Shown: positions 55,027-63,441 of the stretch, piece after piece
How the letters are laid out: every line of letters begins with the position of its first letter
Position numbering within the stretch: position 1 is the stretch's first letter
From: Vibrio mimicus CAIM 602
GTDB taxonomy: Bacteria; Pseudomonadota; Gammaproteobacteria; Enterobacterales; Vibrionaceae
Length of the DNA stretch: 64,000 nucleotides
Assembly (NCBI RefSeq): GCF_000338875.1
Contig: NZ_AOMO01000088.1
Location: forward strand, 1-64,000
Direction of reading: 5' to 3'
Translations under genes and position numbers: made by a program
The notes under the pieces: generated by a model
The model's input: only the letters and a program-made list of their open reading frames with translations
What the model was told of the DNA's origin: nothing
Database searches by the model: none

Positions 55027-56592
55027 ATGGGCGTTCTAGAACAAGATATCCACACAGAGCTTCAGGAACTAAAATCTCAGTTAGAACAAGTACGTTTGAC
55101 ACAAAGAGATACTTCGTTCAAATTTAACCGAGAGCAACAAGTCCTAAAACGAATGGTCAGTTCATTGGCTACAACCTGCCACGGCAGTAGCCAACGCCTA
55201 AACCAAAGTTTAGAAGAACTCTGTTTTGCATTAGAACAACAAAAAGACATCAGCACGCTGATCCCACAAATCGCTGTGCTGGAACGCATGTTGAAACAAC
55301 AGTCATTGGCCATGGACAAACAAAATAGTCATCTGGATAGCCAGCTACAGCACAGCGGTGAAACGTTACTGCGCGTCCCCGGCTTGCCCGCCAAGATCAA
55401 ACGCGATCTCCGCGATCTGCTGAGCTTCACCTCAGCTCAACCGCTGGAAAAAGTACAGCAAGCCATGCGTTTGCTGGAAATTTATGAACGTGCGGTCAAA
55501 ATCCAGTGCGCAAATCCTAATCTGGCGCTCAATGAAATCACTCAACAAGCGGATCGTGAGCTGCTTTATCGTCTCTCAATCGATCTGCAGCACTTAATCA
55601 CTGAGCTCGATTTTAACGGTGAATCTGGCGATCAGTTGACAGATATCCGAACCAAACTTCTCCTTGGCGTAAACACGCACACTCTTCTAGAACTGACTCT
55701 TGAAGTACTACGTTTGGTTGTTGATGGTAGCCATGCAGAACGTAAAGCAGCGGAAGCCTTTTTAGAACAAGTTAATCTCTCGATTGGCAATAACCTGAAA
55801 AGTGCCACCCAAAATCTGGAGCAAAGCCAGAGTTATATCGCTCATCGACAAGAGATGAATGGAGAACTCAGCAGCTTAGTCTCCCGAAGCCAAGCGGCTC
55901 TGAAAGAACAAACAGAACTCGAACAACTCAAGCAAAAAATGGCACCTCTTCTAAGGGAAATGTCTTCGCTGACCGAACGCCTAACCTTGGCAGAACAGCG
56001 TGAACAAGCCCTGCTAGAACGCATGCGCTACAGTAAAGCGCAGATGGAGGCGTTATCTGATTTGGCGCAAGATTACCGTCGACGCCTTGAAGATCAGGCC
56101 TTGCGAGCTCAGCTTGACCCACTCACTAAAGTGTACAACCGCAGCAGCTTTACAGAGCGGCTTGAACACGAATATCGCCGTTGGATACGTACTCAGCACA
56201 ACTTACGAGTCGTGATGTTTGATATTGATCGATTCAAATCGATCAACGACAGCTTTGGTTACTCTGCCGGTGATAAAGCACTGGGTATTATTGCTCGCAC
56301 CATCAAAAAAGAGTTGCGAGAAGGCGACACCGTAGCACGCTTCTCAGGCGAAGAGTTTATTCTGATACTTCCAGAGCGTTCCGATAACGAAAGCTATCAG
56401 ATCATTCATCAAATTCAGCTTAACGTGTCGAAATTACCGTTTAAATTCCGTGATAAGAACCTGACTATCACGCTTTCTGCGGCCAGTATTCGTTTCGCCG
56501 ATTCTGATACGCCAGAAACCGTTTTGGATCGCTTAAACCTGACCTTAAATGAAGCAAAAAGTATCGGTCCAAGTCAGCTTGTCTGGAAATAA
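55027..56592 (+). CDS. cdgG: CdgG, GGDEF-domain protein
   Basis: A 521-residue cytoplasmic protein without membrane segments. The first 340 residues are mostly helical with coiled coils; the C-terminus is a GGDEF domain (DPLTKVYNRSSF, VVMFDIDRFKSIND). The active-site loop is SGEEF (about residue 440) and an RxxD inhibitory-site motif (REGD) sits at the usual distance before it. V. cholerae CdgG (VC0900) influences rugosity and vps expression, and I recall that its I-site rather than synthesis matters. The start ATG 55027 has a weak ribosome site; a small hairpin AGGATCA/TGATCCT precedes it (54988-55005). Confidence 0.85.
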   Translation: MGVLEQDIHTELQELKSQLEQVRLTQRDTSFKFNREQQVLKRMVSSLATTCHGSSQRLNQSLEELCFALEQQKDISTLIPQIAVLERMLKQQSLAMDKQNSHLDSQLQHSGETLLRVPGLPAKIKRDLRDLLSFTSAQPLEKVQQAMRLLEIYERAVKIQCANPNLALNEITQQADRELLYRLSIDLQHLITELDFNGESGDQLTDIRTKLLLGVNTHTLLELTLEVLRLVVDGSHAERKAAEAFLEQVNLSIGNNLKSATQNLEQSQSYIAHRQEMNGELSSLVSRSQAALKEQTELEQLKQKMAPLLREMSSLTERLTLAEQREQALLERMRYSKAQMEALSDLAQDYRRRLEDQALRAQLDPLTKVYNRSSFTERLEHEYRRWIRTQHNLRVVMFDIDRFKSINDSFGYSAGDKALGIIARTIKKELREGDTVARFSGEEFILILPERSDNESYQIIHQIQLNVSKLPFKFRDKNLTITLSAASIRFADSDTPETVLDRLNLTLNEAKSIGPSQLVWK

Positions 56593-56601
56593 TTGAATAT
56601 T

Positions 56602-56636
56602 AATTGAGCACAATGGCGAATAAATTGTGCTCAATT
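56602..56636 (+). terminator. Terminator after cdgG
   Basis: A perfect 13-bp inverted repeat AATTGAGCACAAT/ATTGTGCTCAATT (56602-56614 and 56624-56636); the T run is short. Confidence 0.7.
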
Positions 56637-56809
56637 TCACAATTACCCTCTCACTCTATTTTCTTACCTTAGTTGAACCCTCTAGATTGAAACTAGATAT
56701 ATCAAGAGGTTATCCCCCTTCTCTGGGTATCTCTGCTACTCTTGTTTTATAACAAATGCTCAACTTCATGCCCGTGCATGACCTCAACCCCTGGTTGAAG
56801 GAGGAAACT

Positions 56810-58168
56810 ATGATTATTCAAGTCAGCCCAGCAGGCAGTATGGATCTACTTTCTCAATTGGAAGTCGAACGCCTGAAAAAAACCGCTTCTAGCGATCTGT
56901 ACCAGCTTTACCGTAACTGCAGCCTTGCGGTTTTGAACTCTGGCAGCCATACCGACAACTCGAAAGAGCTGCTCGATAAGTATAAAAATTTTGATATCAC
57001 CGTGATGCGCCGTGAACGTGGCATCAAGCTTGAGCTGGCGAATCCTCCCGAGCACGCTTTTGTCGATGGTCAGATCATCAAAGGGATACAGGAACACCTG
57101 TTTGCAGTGCTGCGCGATATTGTTTACGTCAATATGCATTTGGCGGATAGCCAACGCCTAAACCTGACTAACGCAACTCACATCACCAACTTAGTGTTTG
57201 GTATTCTCCGCAATGCGGGAGCACTCATCCCGGGCGCGACACCGAATCTGGTTGTCTGTTGGGGTGGGCATTCCATCAATGAAATCGAATACCAATACAC
57301 TCGTGAAGTCGGTCATGAACTGGGGCTGCGCGAACTAAATATCTGTACAGGCTGCGGCCCCGGTGCGATGGAAGGCCCGATGAAAGGCGCAGCCGTAGGT
57401 CACGCTAAGCAACGTTACAGTGAATACCGCTATTTAGGTCTTACCGAACCTTCAATCATTGCCGCAGAGCCGCCAAACCCGATAGTTAATGAATTGGTGA
57501 TCATGCCGGATATTGAAAAACGTTTAGAAGCTTTCGTGCGTATGGCGCATGGCATCATTATTTTCCCTGGTGGCCCAGGCACCGCAGAAGAGCTGCTCTA
57601 TATTTTGGGCATCATGATGCACCCTGAAAATGCCGATCAGCCAATGCCGATCGTACTCACAGGGCCAAAACAGAGTGAAGCTTACTTCCGTTCTTTGGAT
57701 AAGTTTATCACGGATACTTTGGGTGAAGTCGCTCGCAAACACTACAGCATAGTGATCGATAATCCCGCAGAAGCGGCACGTATCATGAGTAATGCTATGC
57801 CATTGGTTCGCCAACATCGTAAAGATAAAGAAGATGCTTACAGCTTTAACTGGTCATTGAAAATTGAACCAGAGTTCCAGCTTCCCTTTGAACCAAACCA
57901 TGAGAGCATGGCGAACTTAGATTTGCATTTGAACCAACGCCCAGAAGTGTTAGCCGCAAATCTGCGCAGAGCTTTCTCAGGTGTTGTCGCGGGTAACGTT
58001 AAAGCGGAAGGGATTCGAGAAATTGAACGCCACGGGCCTTTTGAAATGCATGGCGATCCCGTACTGATGAAAAAAATGGATCAACTGCTCAATGATTTCG
58101 TGGCACAAAACCGTATGAAACTTCCCGGCGGCAGTGCTTACGTTCCCTGCTATAAGATCGTTACCTAA
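56810..58168 (+). CDS. ppnN: Pyrimidine/purine nucleotide 5'-monophosphate nucleosidase PpnN (YgdH)
   Basis: PpnN cleaves nucleoside monophosphates to base and ribose-5-phosphate; in E. coli it is bound and stimulated by (p)ppGpp. The 452-residue protein is collinear with E. coli YgdH, with the LOG-type core motif FPGGPGTAEELLY near residue 250 and flanking N- and C-terminal domains. I start at ATG 56810 (MIIQVSPAGSMD), preceded by AAGGAGG; an upstream frame to 56756 is not conserved. Confidence 0.94.
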   Translation: MIIQVSPAGSMDLLSQLEVERLKKTASSDLYQLYRNCSLAVLNSGSHTDNSKELLDKYKNFDITVMRRERGIKLELANPPEHAFVDGQIIKGIQEHLFAVLRDIVYVNMHLADSQRLNLTNATHITNLVFGILRNAGALIPGATPNLVVCWGGHSINEIEYQYTREVGHELGLRELNICTGCGPGAMEGPMKGAAVGHAKQRYSEYRYLGLTEPSIIAAEPPNPIVNELVIMPDIEKRLEAFVRMAHGIIIFPGGPGTAEELLYILGIMMHPENADQPMPIVLTGPKQSEAYFRSLDKFITDTLGEVARKHYSIVIDNPAEAARIMSNAMPLVRQHRKDKEDAYSFNWSLKIEPEFQLPFEPNHESMANLDLHLNQRPEVLAANLRRAFSGVVAGNVKAEGIREIERHGPFEMHGDPVLMKKMDQLLNDFVAQNRMKLPGGSAYVPCYKIVT

Positions 58169-58248
58169 GTCTAAACCAATCCCCAACCAACTTGATGTGT
58201 AGGTAAGATGGGGATCGCTTGGGTAGTAATCTTGTCGGATTTGATTAC

Positions 58249-58278
58249 AATAAGGGCCTTACAAGCCCTTATTTTTTG
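58249..58278 (+). terminator. Terminator between ppnN and xni
   Basis: AATAAGGGC (58249-58257) pairs with GCCCTTATT (58265-58273), then TTTT. It ends just before the xni start codon. Confidence 0.65.
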
Positions 58279-58291
58279 CTGATTTTTGGTT

Positions 58292-59071
58292 ATGTCTCTT
58301 CATCTTGTCATTATCGATGCACTTAATTTGATCCGCCGTGTTCATTCGGTGCAGCCTGATCCTAACGACATTGCCAGAACGGCAGAAACTACTACACGCA
58401 CTCTGCAACGCATCATTAATGAAGCGCAACCCAGTCATATGATTGCGGTTTTTGATCACCATCTATCTGATCGTGGTTGGCGAGCTGAGTTACTCCCCAC
58501 ATACAAAGCCAATCGAAAACCCATGCCAGAGGTTTTGCAGCAAGGGCTAGAAACGATTCAAGATGCTTGGTGGCAATTGGGGATTGATTCACTGCTGTCA
58601 GAAGGTGATGAAGCGGATGATTTGGTCGCCACTCTGGCTTGTAAAGTAGCCGCTCATCAAGAGAAAGTCACGATTATCTCGACGGATAAGGGTTACTGTC
58701 AGTTGCTCTCCCCAACCCTACAAATCCGCGACTATTTTCAGCATCGCTGGTTAGATGAGCCCTTCATTACTCAAGAATTTGGAGTGACACCAGCACAATT
58801 AACCGACTATTGGGGATTAGCGGGCGTAAGTTCAAGCCAGATTCCCGGAGTTGCGGGTATTGGCCCTAAAGCGGCGAAAGAGATTTTGACCCAATTTGCC
58901 AATATCGAAGAAGCGTATGCAAGCCCTGAGCTACCCGAAAAATACCGGAAAAAACTCGAGCCACAGATTGAAATGGCGCGCATCTGTAAACAAGTCAGCG
59001 CCTTAAAAACGGACATCGAGCTGGGCTTTAACTTGCAAGATATCCGTTTTAACTCTCCATCGGCTGACTAA
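58292..59071 (+). CDS. xni: Flap endonuclease Xni (YgdG/exonuclease IX)
   Basis: A 259-residue 5'-nuclease-family protein related to the N-terminal domain of DNA polymerase I. Metal-binding acidic clusters are visible in LVIIDALN, AVFDHH, GDEADD and STDKGYCQL, and the helix-hairpin-helix is in IPGVAGIGPKAAKEIL. E. coli Xni cleaves flap structures. ATG 58292 (MSLHLVIIDALN) is preferred to the TTG at 58286. Convergent with the DUF423 gene. Confidence 0.92.
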   Translation: MSLHLVIIDALNLIRRVHSVQPDPNDIARTAETTTRTLQRIINEAQPSHMIAVFDHHLSDRGWRAELLPTYKANRKPMPEVLQQGLETIQDAWWQLGIDSLLSEGDEADDLVATLACKVAAHQEKVTIISTDKGYCQLLSPTLQIRDYFQHRWLDEPFITQEFGVTPAQLTDYWGLAGVSSSQIPGVAGIGPKAAKEILTQFANIEEAYASPELPEKYRKKLEPQIEMARICKQVSALKTDIELGFNLQDIRFNSPSAD

Positions 59072-59102
59072 ATCAGCGCCTTATTGGGTATAACCGAAAA
59101 GA

Positions 59103-59489
59103 CTACTGACTTTTCAACGCCGCGTAACTAAACCAGCCCCAACCCAGCATAAACATCAGTCCCCCAAAAGGTGTGATGGGACCGAACCATTTCACACCAG
59201 TGAGTGCTAAGGCATACAAACTACCACTAAAGCAAATAATACCGACGAGAAAAAACAGTGCTGCACGGCAAAAGCCTTTTTGTGCAGCAGGTTGAATCGG
59301 CAGCAGCAATAACACACCACATAACAACAGTGCCAAGGCATGAATAAATTGGTACTGCACTCCGGTTTCAAACACACCGAGCAGATAAGGTGTCAGCGTC
59401 TTTTTTAGACCATGTGCGGCAAATGCACCTAGCCCCACCGCAATACCCGACAAAACACCACCGATAGTGAGTAAATACTTACTGTTCAT
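59103..59489 (-). CDS. ygdD: DUF423 (YgdD-like) inner-membrane protein
   Basis: A 128-residue protein with four membrane helices and the DUF423 signature near the start (GAFAAHGLKKTLTPYLLGVFETGVQYQ, key part GAFAAHGL) and GGLMFMLGWGWF near the end. The family function is unknown; E. coli ygdD is also next to gcvA. It lies 13 bases downstream of gcvA on the same strand and is probably co-transcribed. Confidence 0.88.
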   Translation of the reverse strand: MNSKYLLTIGGVLSGIAVGLGAFAAHGLKKTLTPYLLGVFETGVQYQFIHALALLLCGVLLLLPIQPAAQKGFCRAALFFLVGIICFSGSLYALALTGVKWFGPITPFGGLMFMLGWGWFSYAALKSQ

Positions 59490-59502
59490 CCTCTACCTCA
59501 TG

Positions 59503-60432
59503 CTAGCTAACTGAATGATCATGCCCGTGCTGCAAGATATCCACTTGCTCACTGCGCGCCTTTTTCAGCATCCAATCACGGAAAGTAGCAATCCGCCCCA
59601 TGTCTGCCTGCTTTTCGTGGCACACCACGTAAAAGGCGTTATTGGTCATTAACACTTCATCAAACGGAGCAATTAATCGCCCTGCATCAATTTCTGGTTG
59701 TGCTAAAACGTTATTGCCTAGTGCAACGCCTTGCCCGTGTGCGGCCGCTTGCAACACCATGGTTGAGTGGCTGAAAATCGGCCCGTGGTTCACATTCACA
59801 TTATCCAGACCATTCTCTTTAGCAAATTGTTTCCAATCTTTACGAGAGGTATCGTGCAGCAAGGTATGGAAAGACAAATCTCGCAAAGTTTCCATCGGTT
59901 TGTTTCCGAGCAGCAAGGCTGGTGAACAAAGAGGGATCAAAAACTCCTGATACAACTTATCGGCACGTAAACCTGGCCAATTGCCTCGACCGTAATAGAT
60001 CGCCACATCCACATCATCAGTCAGCGAGCCTTCATCCATATCCACTGCCTTGATACGCACATCAATATCCGGCTCTTGTTGGTTGAAATCAGCCAAACGC
60101 GGTACCAGCCATTGAATCGCAAAACTTGGCGGTAAACTAATGGTCAGCGCCCCTTTTTCACTGCGCTCAAGTAATTTATCCGTCGCCTCAGCTAATGAAC
60201 TAAAAATATCTTTTATGTCGAGGAAGTAACTTTGTCCTTCTTCAGTCAGTAGCAAAGAGCGATTACGACGTCGAAATAATTTCAAGCCTAAAAACTCTTC
60301 TAAGGCTTTGATTTGATGGCTAACTGCGGCCTGTGTCACAAATAATTCTTCAGCGGCTCGGGTAAAACTCAAATGGCGAGCGGCCGCTTCAAACACTTTT
60401 AACGAATTGAGGGGGGGCAATCTTCTGGACAT
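59503..60432 (-). CDS. gcvA: Glycine cleavage system transcriptional regulator GcvA
   Basis: A 309-residue LysR-type regulator: N-terminal helix-turn-helix in LSFTRAAEELFVTQAAVSHQIKAL (core AAEELFVTQAAVSHQ) and a LysR substrate-binding domain (LPPSFAIQWLVPRL). It follows E. coli GcvA closely; GcvA activates the glycine cleavage genes and gcvB in the presence of glycine. I start at ATG 60432 (MSRRLPPLNSLKVF); the frame extends upstream to 60474 without conservation. The divergent small RNA gcvB supports the assignment. Confidence 0.94.
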   Translation of the reverse strand: MSRRLPPLNSLKVFEAAARHLSFTRAAEELFVTQAAVSHQIKALEEFLGLKLFRRRNRSLLLTEEGQSYFLDIKDIFSSLAEATDKLLERSEKGALTISLPPSFAIQWLVPRLADFNQQEPDIDVRIKAVDMDEGSLTDDVDVAIYYGRGNWPGLRADKLYQEFLIPLCSPALLLGNKPMETLRDLSFHTLLHDTSRKDWKQFAKENGLDNVNVNHGPIFSHSTMVLQAAAHGQGVALGNNVLAQPEIDAGRLIAPFDEVLMTNNAFYVVCHEKQADMGRIATFRDWMLKKARSEQVDILQHGHDHSVS

Positions 60433-60522
60433 AGAGATACTCGGTTCAAGATTAGTTTTTTTAATCTGAAACATTATAATTTGTCCGTTGCTAACCGACC
60501 AGAGAAAATCTATATTTCACCG

Positions 60523-60728
60523 CGCAGCAGCGGCCTGAACGGCTTGATTTCTTTGTAAATCAATAGGCTTAGTTGTTGCGATGTTGTGTTTGCAAACTCG
60601 AAATTCGAGTTAGGTAGTTTCTACCATCTGTTTTGTGCAGTTATCCCTGCCACAAAACAAATACTTCCTGTATTTATTTTTGACCTGTCTGTCAAATTTT
60701 TAGCACCGCCTGTTGGCGGTGTTTTTTT
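60523..60728 (+). ncRNA. gcvB: GcvB small regulatory RNA
   Basis: GcvB is an Hfq-dependent RNA that represses amino-acid transporter mRNAs. It is divergent from gcvA as in enterics. The G/U-rich R1-type stretch GATGTTGTGTTTGCA is at about 60580-60594, an ACCTGTCTGTCAAAT block near 60683 matches the conserved 3' part, and the terminator is CACCGCC-TGTT-GGCGGTG plus seven Ts (60704-60728). The start is estimated from a TATATT -10 at 60511-60516, giving about 206 bases, the same as E. coli GcvB. The 5' end is therefore approximate. Confidence 0.88.
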
Positions 60729-60772
60729 ATCTGCATTTTCTGGCTCGACCAAGTAACCGGAGAATGTGAAGC

Positions 60773-60811
60773 AAAAAAAACGCAGAGCCTGCATAACAAA
60801 CTCTGCGTTTT
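60773..60811 (-). terminator. Terminator of thiI
   Basis: AAAACGCAGAG pairs with CTCTGCGTTTT (60777-60787 and 60801-60811); on the minus strand eight Ts follow. Confidence 0.8.
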
Positions 60812-60830
60812 CATCAACTCATGATCGCGC

Positions 60831-62282
60831 TTATGGGCGATAAACTTTCACGTTGCTAAAACCTTGCTCTTGCAGGTAGAGCGCTTGTAAGCGGCTCATC
60901 ACACCACGCGAGCAGTACAGCAAGTAAGTTTTCGACTGATCCAAATCACCGAACTGGGTCGCAAGCTTGTAAAACGGCAGATGCTTCACTTCAACGCCTG
61001 CGATCTCAAGTGGACTTTCATCCTCTTCGTCTGGGCTACGAATATCCAGCACAACAGCGTTGCTCTCTTCAGCTGTGTTCACCAGCTCCACTTCAGGCGC
61101 TTTTTCGAGTGACTCTTTACCAATCTCACGAATGTCGATTTGGCGTGCGTTGTACACCACTTGATCAAGCAGAGCAAAATCGAATTTGGCTTCTTCTTCT
61201 TCCAGCTTCTCTTTAACTGCTTTCACGGTTGGACTTTTTGAAATCACACCACAGAACTCAGGCATAGTTTTCGCGAAATCTTCAGTACCGATTTCACGCG
61301 CCAGACGGATGATATCTTCTTTATCCCAGTTAATAAGTGGGCGCAGAATCAAAGTGTCAGTCACATTGTCGATATGGCGTAAGTTAGTCAGGGTTTGGCT
61401 AGACACCTGACCCAGCGCTTCACCAGTCACTAACGCCTGAATACCAAACTTCTCTGCCACCATACCTGCTGCGCGCATAAACATACGTTTCAGCACAACG
61501 CCCATTTGGCCATCATCGATTTTCTCTAAAATTTCAGCCACAACAGGCTCGAAATCGATCGCGATGAAACGTACTTTGGCGGATGACCCGTATTTTTGCC
61601 ACAAGTAGTAAGCGGTTTGCTTAACGCCAATCTCGTGGGCTGGACCACCAAGATTGAAGAAGCAGTAATGCACTTTTGAGCCACGTTTGATGTGCAGATA
61701 GCTCGACACGCCTGAGTCGAAGCCACCAGAAATCAGGCTCAACACATCTTCTTGTGTGCCTAGAGGGAAACCGCCCAAACCTTTATGGCGTGCAATCACT
61801 TGGTTCAGCAGTTCATCAACTACTTCCACTTGCACAGTCACGTCAGGATTGGTCAATTTCACCTTAGCACTGGCTACGGCTTGATTGAGGCCACCACCAA
61901 CATAACGCTCTAGCTCGATAGAGGTAAAATCATGCTTACCACGACGTTTCGCACGCACCACGAACGTTTTGTTTTCGATATTGGCGCGATTCAGCTCCAG
62001 CACTTGCTCATAGATGTTATGCAGATCGGTAAAGGTTGACTGCTGCACTTCCAAAATTTGCTGAATACCCGGTGTGGTGGTCAGAATTTCCAGCACTTCG
62101 GCATAGTACGTGTCGCTGTTTGCCGTCACTTCAATATGATCGCGACGATTGAATACCGCCACCCCTTGTGTGCGGGCTTTCACAATAATTCGAATATTGC
62201 TTTCAAGGATCTTTGTGAAACGCTTACGTACCGATTCACTTTTCACAAAAATTTCCGGATGGGGTTTGACGATAAATTTCAT
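60831..62282 (-). CDS. thiI: tRNA 4-thiouridine synthase / thiamine sulphur transferase ThiI
   Basis: ThiI makes 4-thiouridine at tRNA position 8 and supplies sulphur for the thiamine thiazole. The 483-residue protein has a THUMP domain (about 60-165), a PP-loop SGGFDSGVSSYL (about residue 190), a central adenylation domain with the conserved cysteine in PEFCGVISKSP, and a C-terminal rhodanese domain with persulphide cysteine in LLYCSRGVMSRL (about 457). It is the long, rhodanese-fused type as in E. coli. Confidence 0.95.
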   Translation of the reverse strand: MKFIVKPHPEIFVKSESVRKRFTKILESNIRIIVKARTQGVAVFNRRDHIEVTANSDTYYAEVLEILTTTPGIQQILEVQQSTFTDLHNIYEQVLELNRANIENKTFVVRAKRRGKHDFTSIELERYVGGGLNQAVASAKVKLTNPDVTVQVEVVDELLNQVIARHKGLGGFPLGTQEDVLSLISGGFDSGVSSYLHIKRGSKVHYCFFNLGGPAHEIGVKQTAYYLWQKYGSSAKVRFIAIDFEPVVAEILEKIDDGQMGVVLKRMFMRAAGMVAEKFGIQALVTGEALGQVSSQTLTNLRHIDNVTDTLILRPLINWDKEDIIRLAREIGTEDFAKTMPEFCGVISKSPTVKAVKEKLEEEEAKFDFALLDQVVYNARQIDIREIGKESLEKAPEVELVNTAEESNAVVLDIRSPDEEDESPLEIAGVEVKHLPFYKLATQFGDLDQSKTYLLYCSRGVMSRLQALYLQEQGFSNVKVYRP

Positions 62283-62412
62283 AAGCTTATTCGCAATCTA
62301 GATGAACGATGTGGCGTTTGGCTTCAACCAGCACTGAAATATCAAGCCGTTTGGGGCATTCACGCTAAAGGGGCGGCATTATACACGATTCAGCCGGAGA
62401 GAGAAAAGCCTG

Positions 62413-62442
62413 TAAAAAAGGCAAGTCATTCGACTTGCCTTT
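62413..62442 (-). terminator. Terminator of pomAB
   Basis: AAAGGCAAGTC (62417-62427) pairs with GACTTGCCTTT (62432-62442); on the minus strand it is followed by TTTTTT. Confidence 0.8.
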
Positions 62443-62470
62443 GTGAATCACTTCTCACCTAAGAAGCTCG

Positions 62471-63430
62471 CTATTGGTTCGCGGGTGCACCAAGCGAAGG
62501 CACTTCATCGCTGTACAGCGGATCACCTTGCAAAATACTGATTTCAACGCGGCGATTCAGCGCACGTTGTGCTTCGGTATCATTTGGACCAAGCGGTTGA
62601 GTATCCGCCATGCCTCGTACCTGCAAACGTTGGTGATCAAACCCTTTAACTTTTTCCATCTCCTGCGCCACAGAAACTGCGCGCTGCGCGGAAAGATCCC
62701 AGTTCGAGCGATAGAGCTCTGAATCCAGTTTTTGGTTATCCGTATGCCCTGTCACTCTTACTTTGCCGGGAATGTCTTTCACCAGATCAGCAATTTGACG
62801 CACCAGTGGGCGGAATTTCGGTTGCAGGAATGCAGAACCTTCAGGGAAAGCCCCTTTCTCTCGGATCCGGATATCAATCTGCTGCCCCAAGTTTTCCACT
62901 TCAATCGCGCCTTGTTCGATCTCTCGAGATAGGGCTTTTTTGATGCTTTCAGCTACCGTTTCCATCTGCTCAGACATGGCTTTGGCTTGCTGCTGTTGCA
63001 TTTCCGATTGAGTGTTTTGGTTATCTTGAGTCGAACTCTCTGCCGATTGACCGCCCGTTAACTTACCGGAATCGCGTTGATTACCACCAGCGCGATCAGA
63101 ATCCCCTTCTTGGAAATCAAGTGTCTGCTGGGTGATGTCAATCGTCTGCTGCATAATGACATCGATCGGCGTCGGCTCTGGGCGTCCTGGTCGAAACTCT
63201 TGCGCAATAATACTGGTACCCTTTGGAATATCTTTCACCTCCAAACGGTTTTGCACACCAAACGCAAACTTCATCGAACCCGCAATCTGCTTAAACTTCA
63301 GTACATCCATCTCTGAAAACGAGAGCAGAAGTACGAAGAAGCACATGAGAAGCGACATCAAATCGGCAAACGTCCCCAGCCAAGCCGGTAAGCCGGGAGG
63401 GGGGCATTTACATTGTTGTTCGTCATCCAT
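62471..63430 (-). CDS. pomB: Flagellar motor stator protein PomB (MotB-type)
   Basis: PomB forms the sodium-driven stator of the polar flagellum with PomA and anchors it to peptidoglycan. The 319-residue protein has a short N-terminus, one membrane helix with the ion-binding aspartate in TFADLMSLLMCFFVLLL (D23), a plug/linker region and a C-terminal OmpA-like domain (VTGHTDNQ, LSAQRAVSVAQ, NRRVEIS). It lies 11 bases after pomA. Confidence 0.94.
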   Translation of the reverse strand: MDDEQQCKCPPPGLPAWLGTFADLMSLLMCFFVLLLSFSEMDVLKFKQIAGSMKFAFGVQNRLEVKDIPKGTSIIAQEFRPGRPEPTPIDVIMQQTIDITQQTLDFQEGDSDRAGGNQRDSGKLTGGQSAESSTQDNQNTQSEMQQQQAKAMSEQMETVAESIKKALSREIEQGAIEVENLGQQIDIRIREKGAFPEGSAFLQPKFRPLVRQIADLVKDIPGKVRVTGHTDNQKLDSELYRSNWDLSAQRAVSVAQEMEKVKGFDHQRLQVRGMADTQPLGPNDTEAQRALNRRVEISILQGDPLYSDEVPSLGAPANQ

Positions 63431-63441
63431 AGTGGGCTCCG

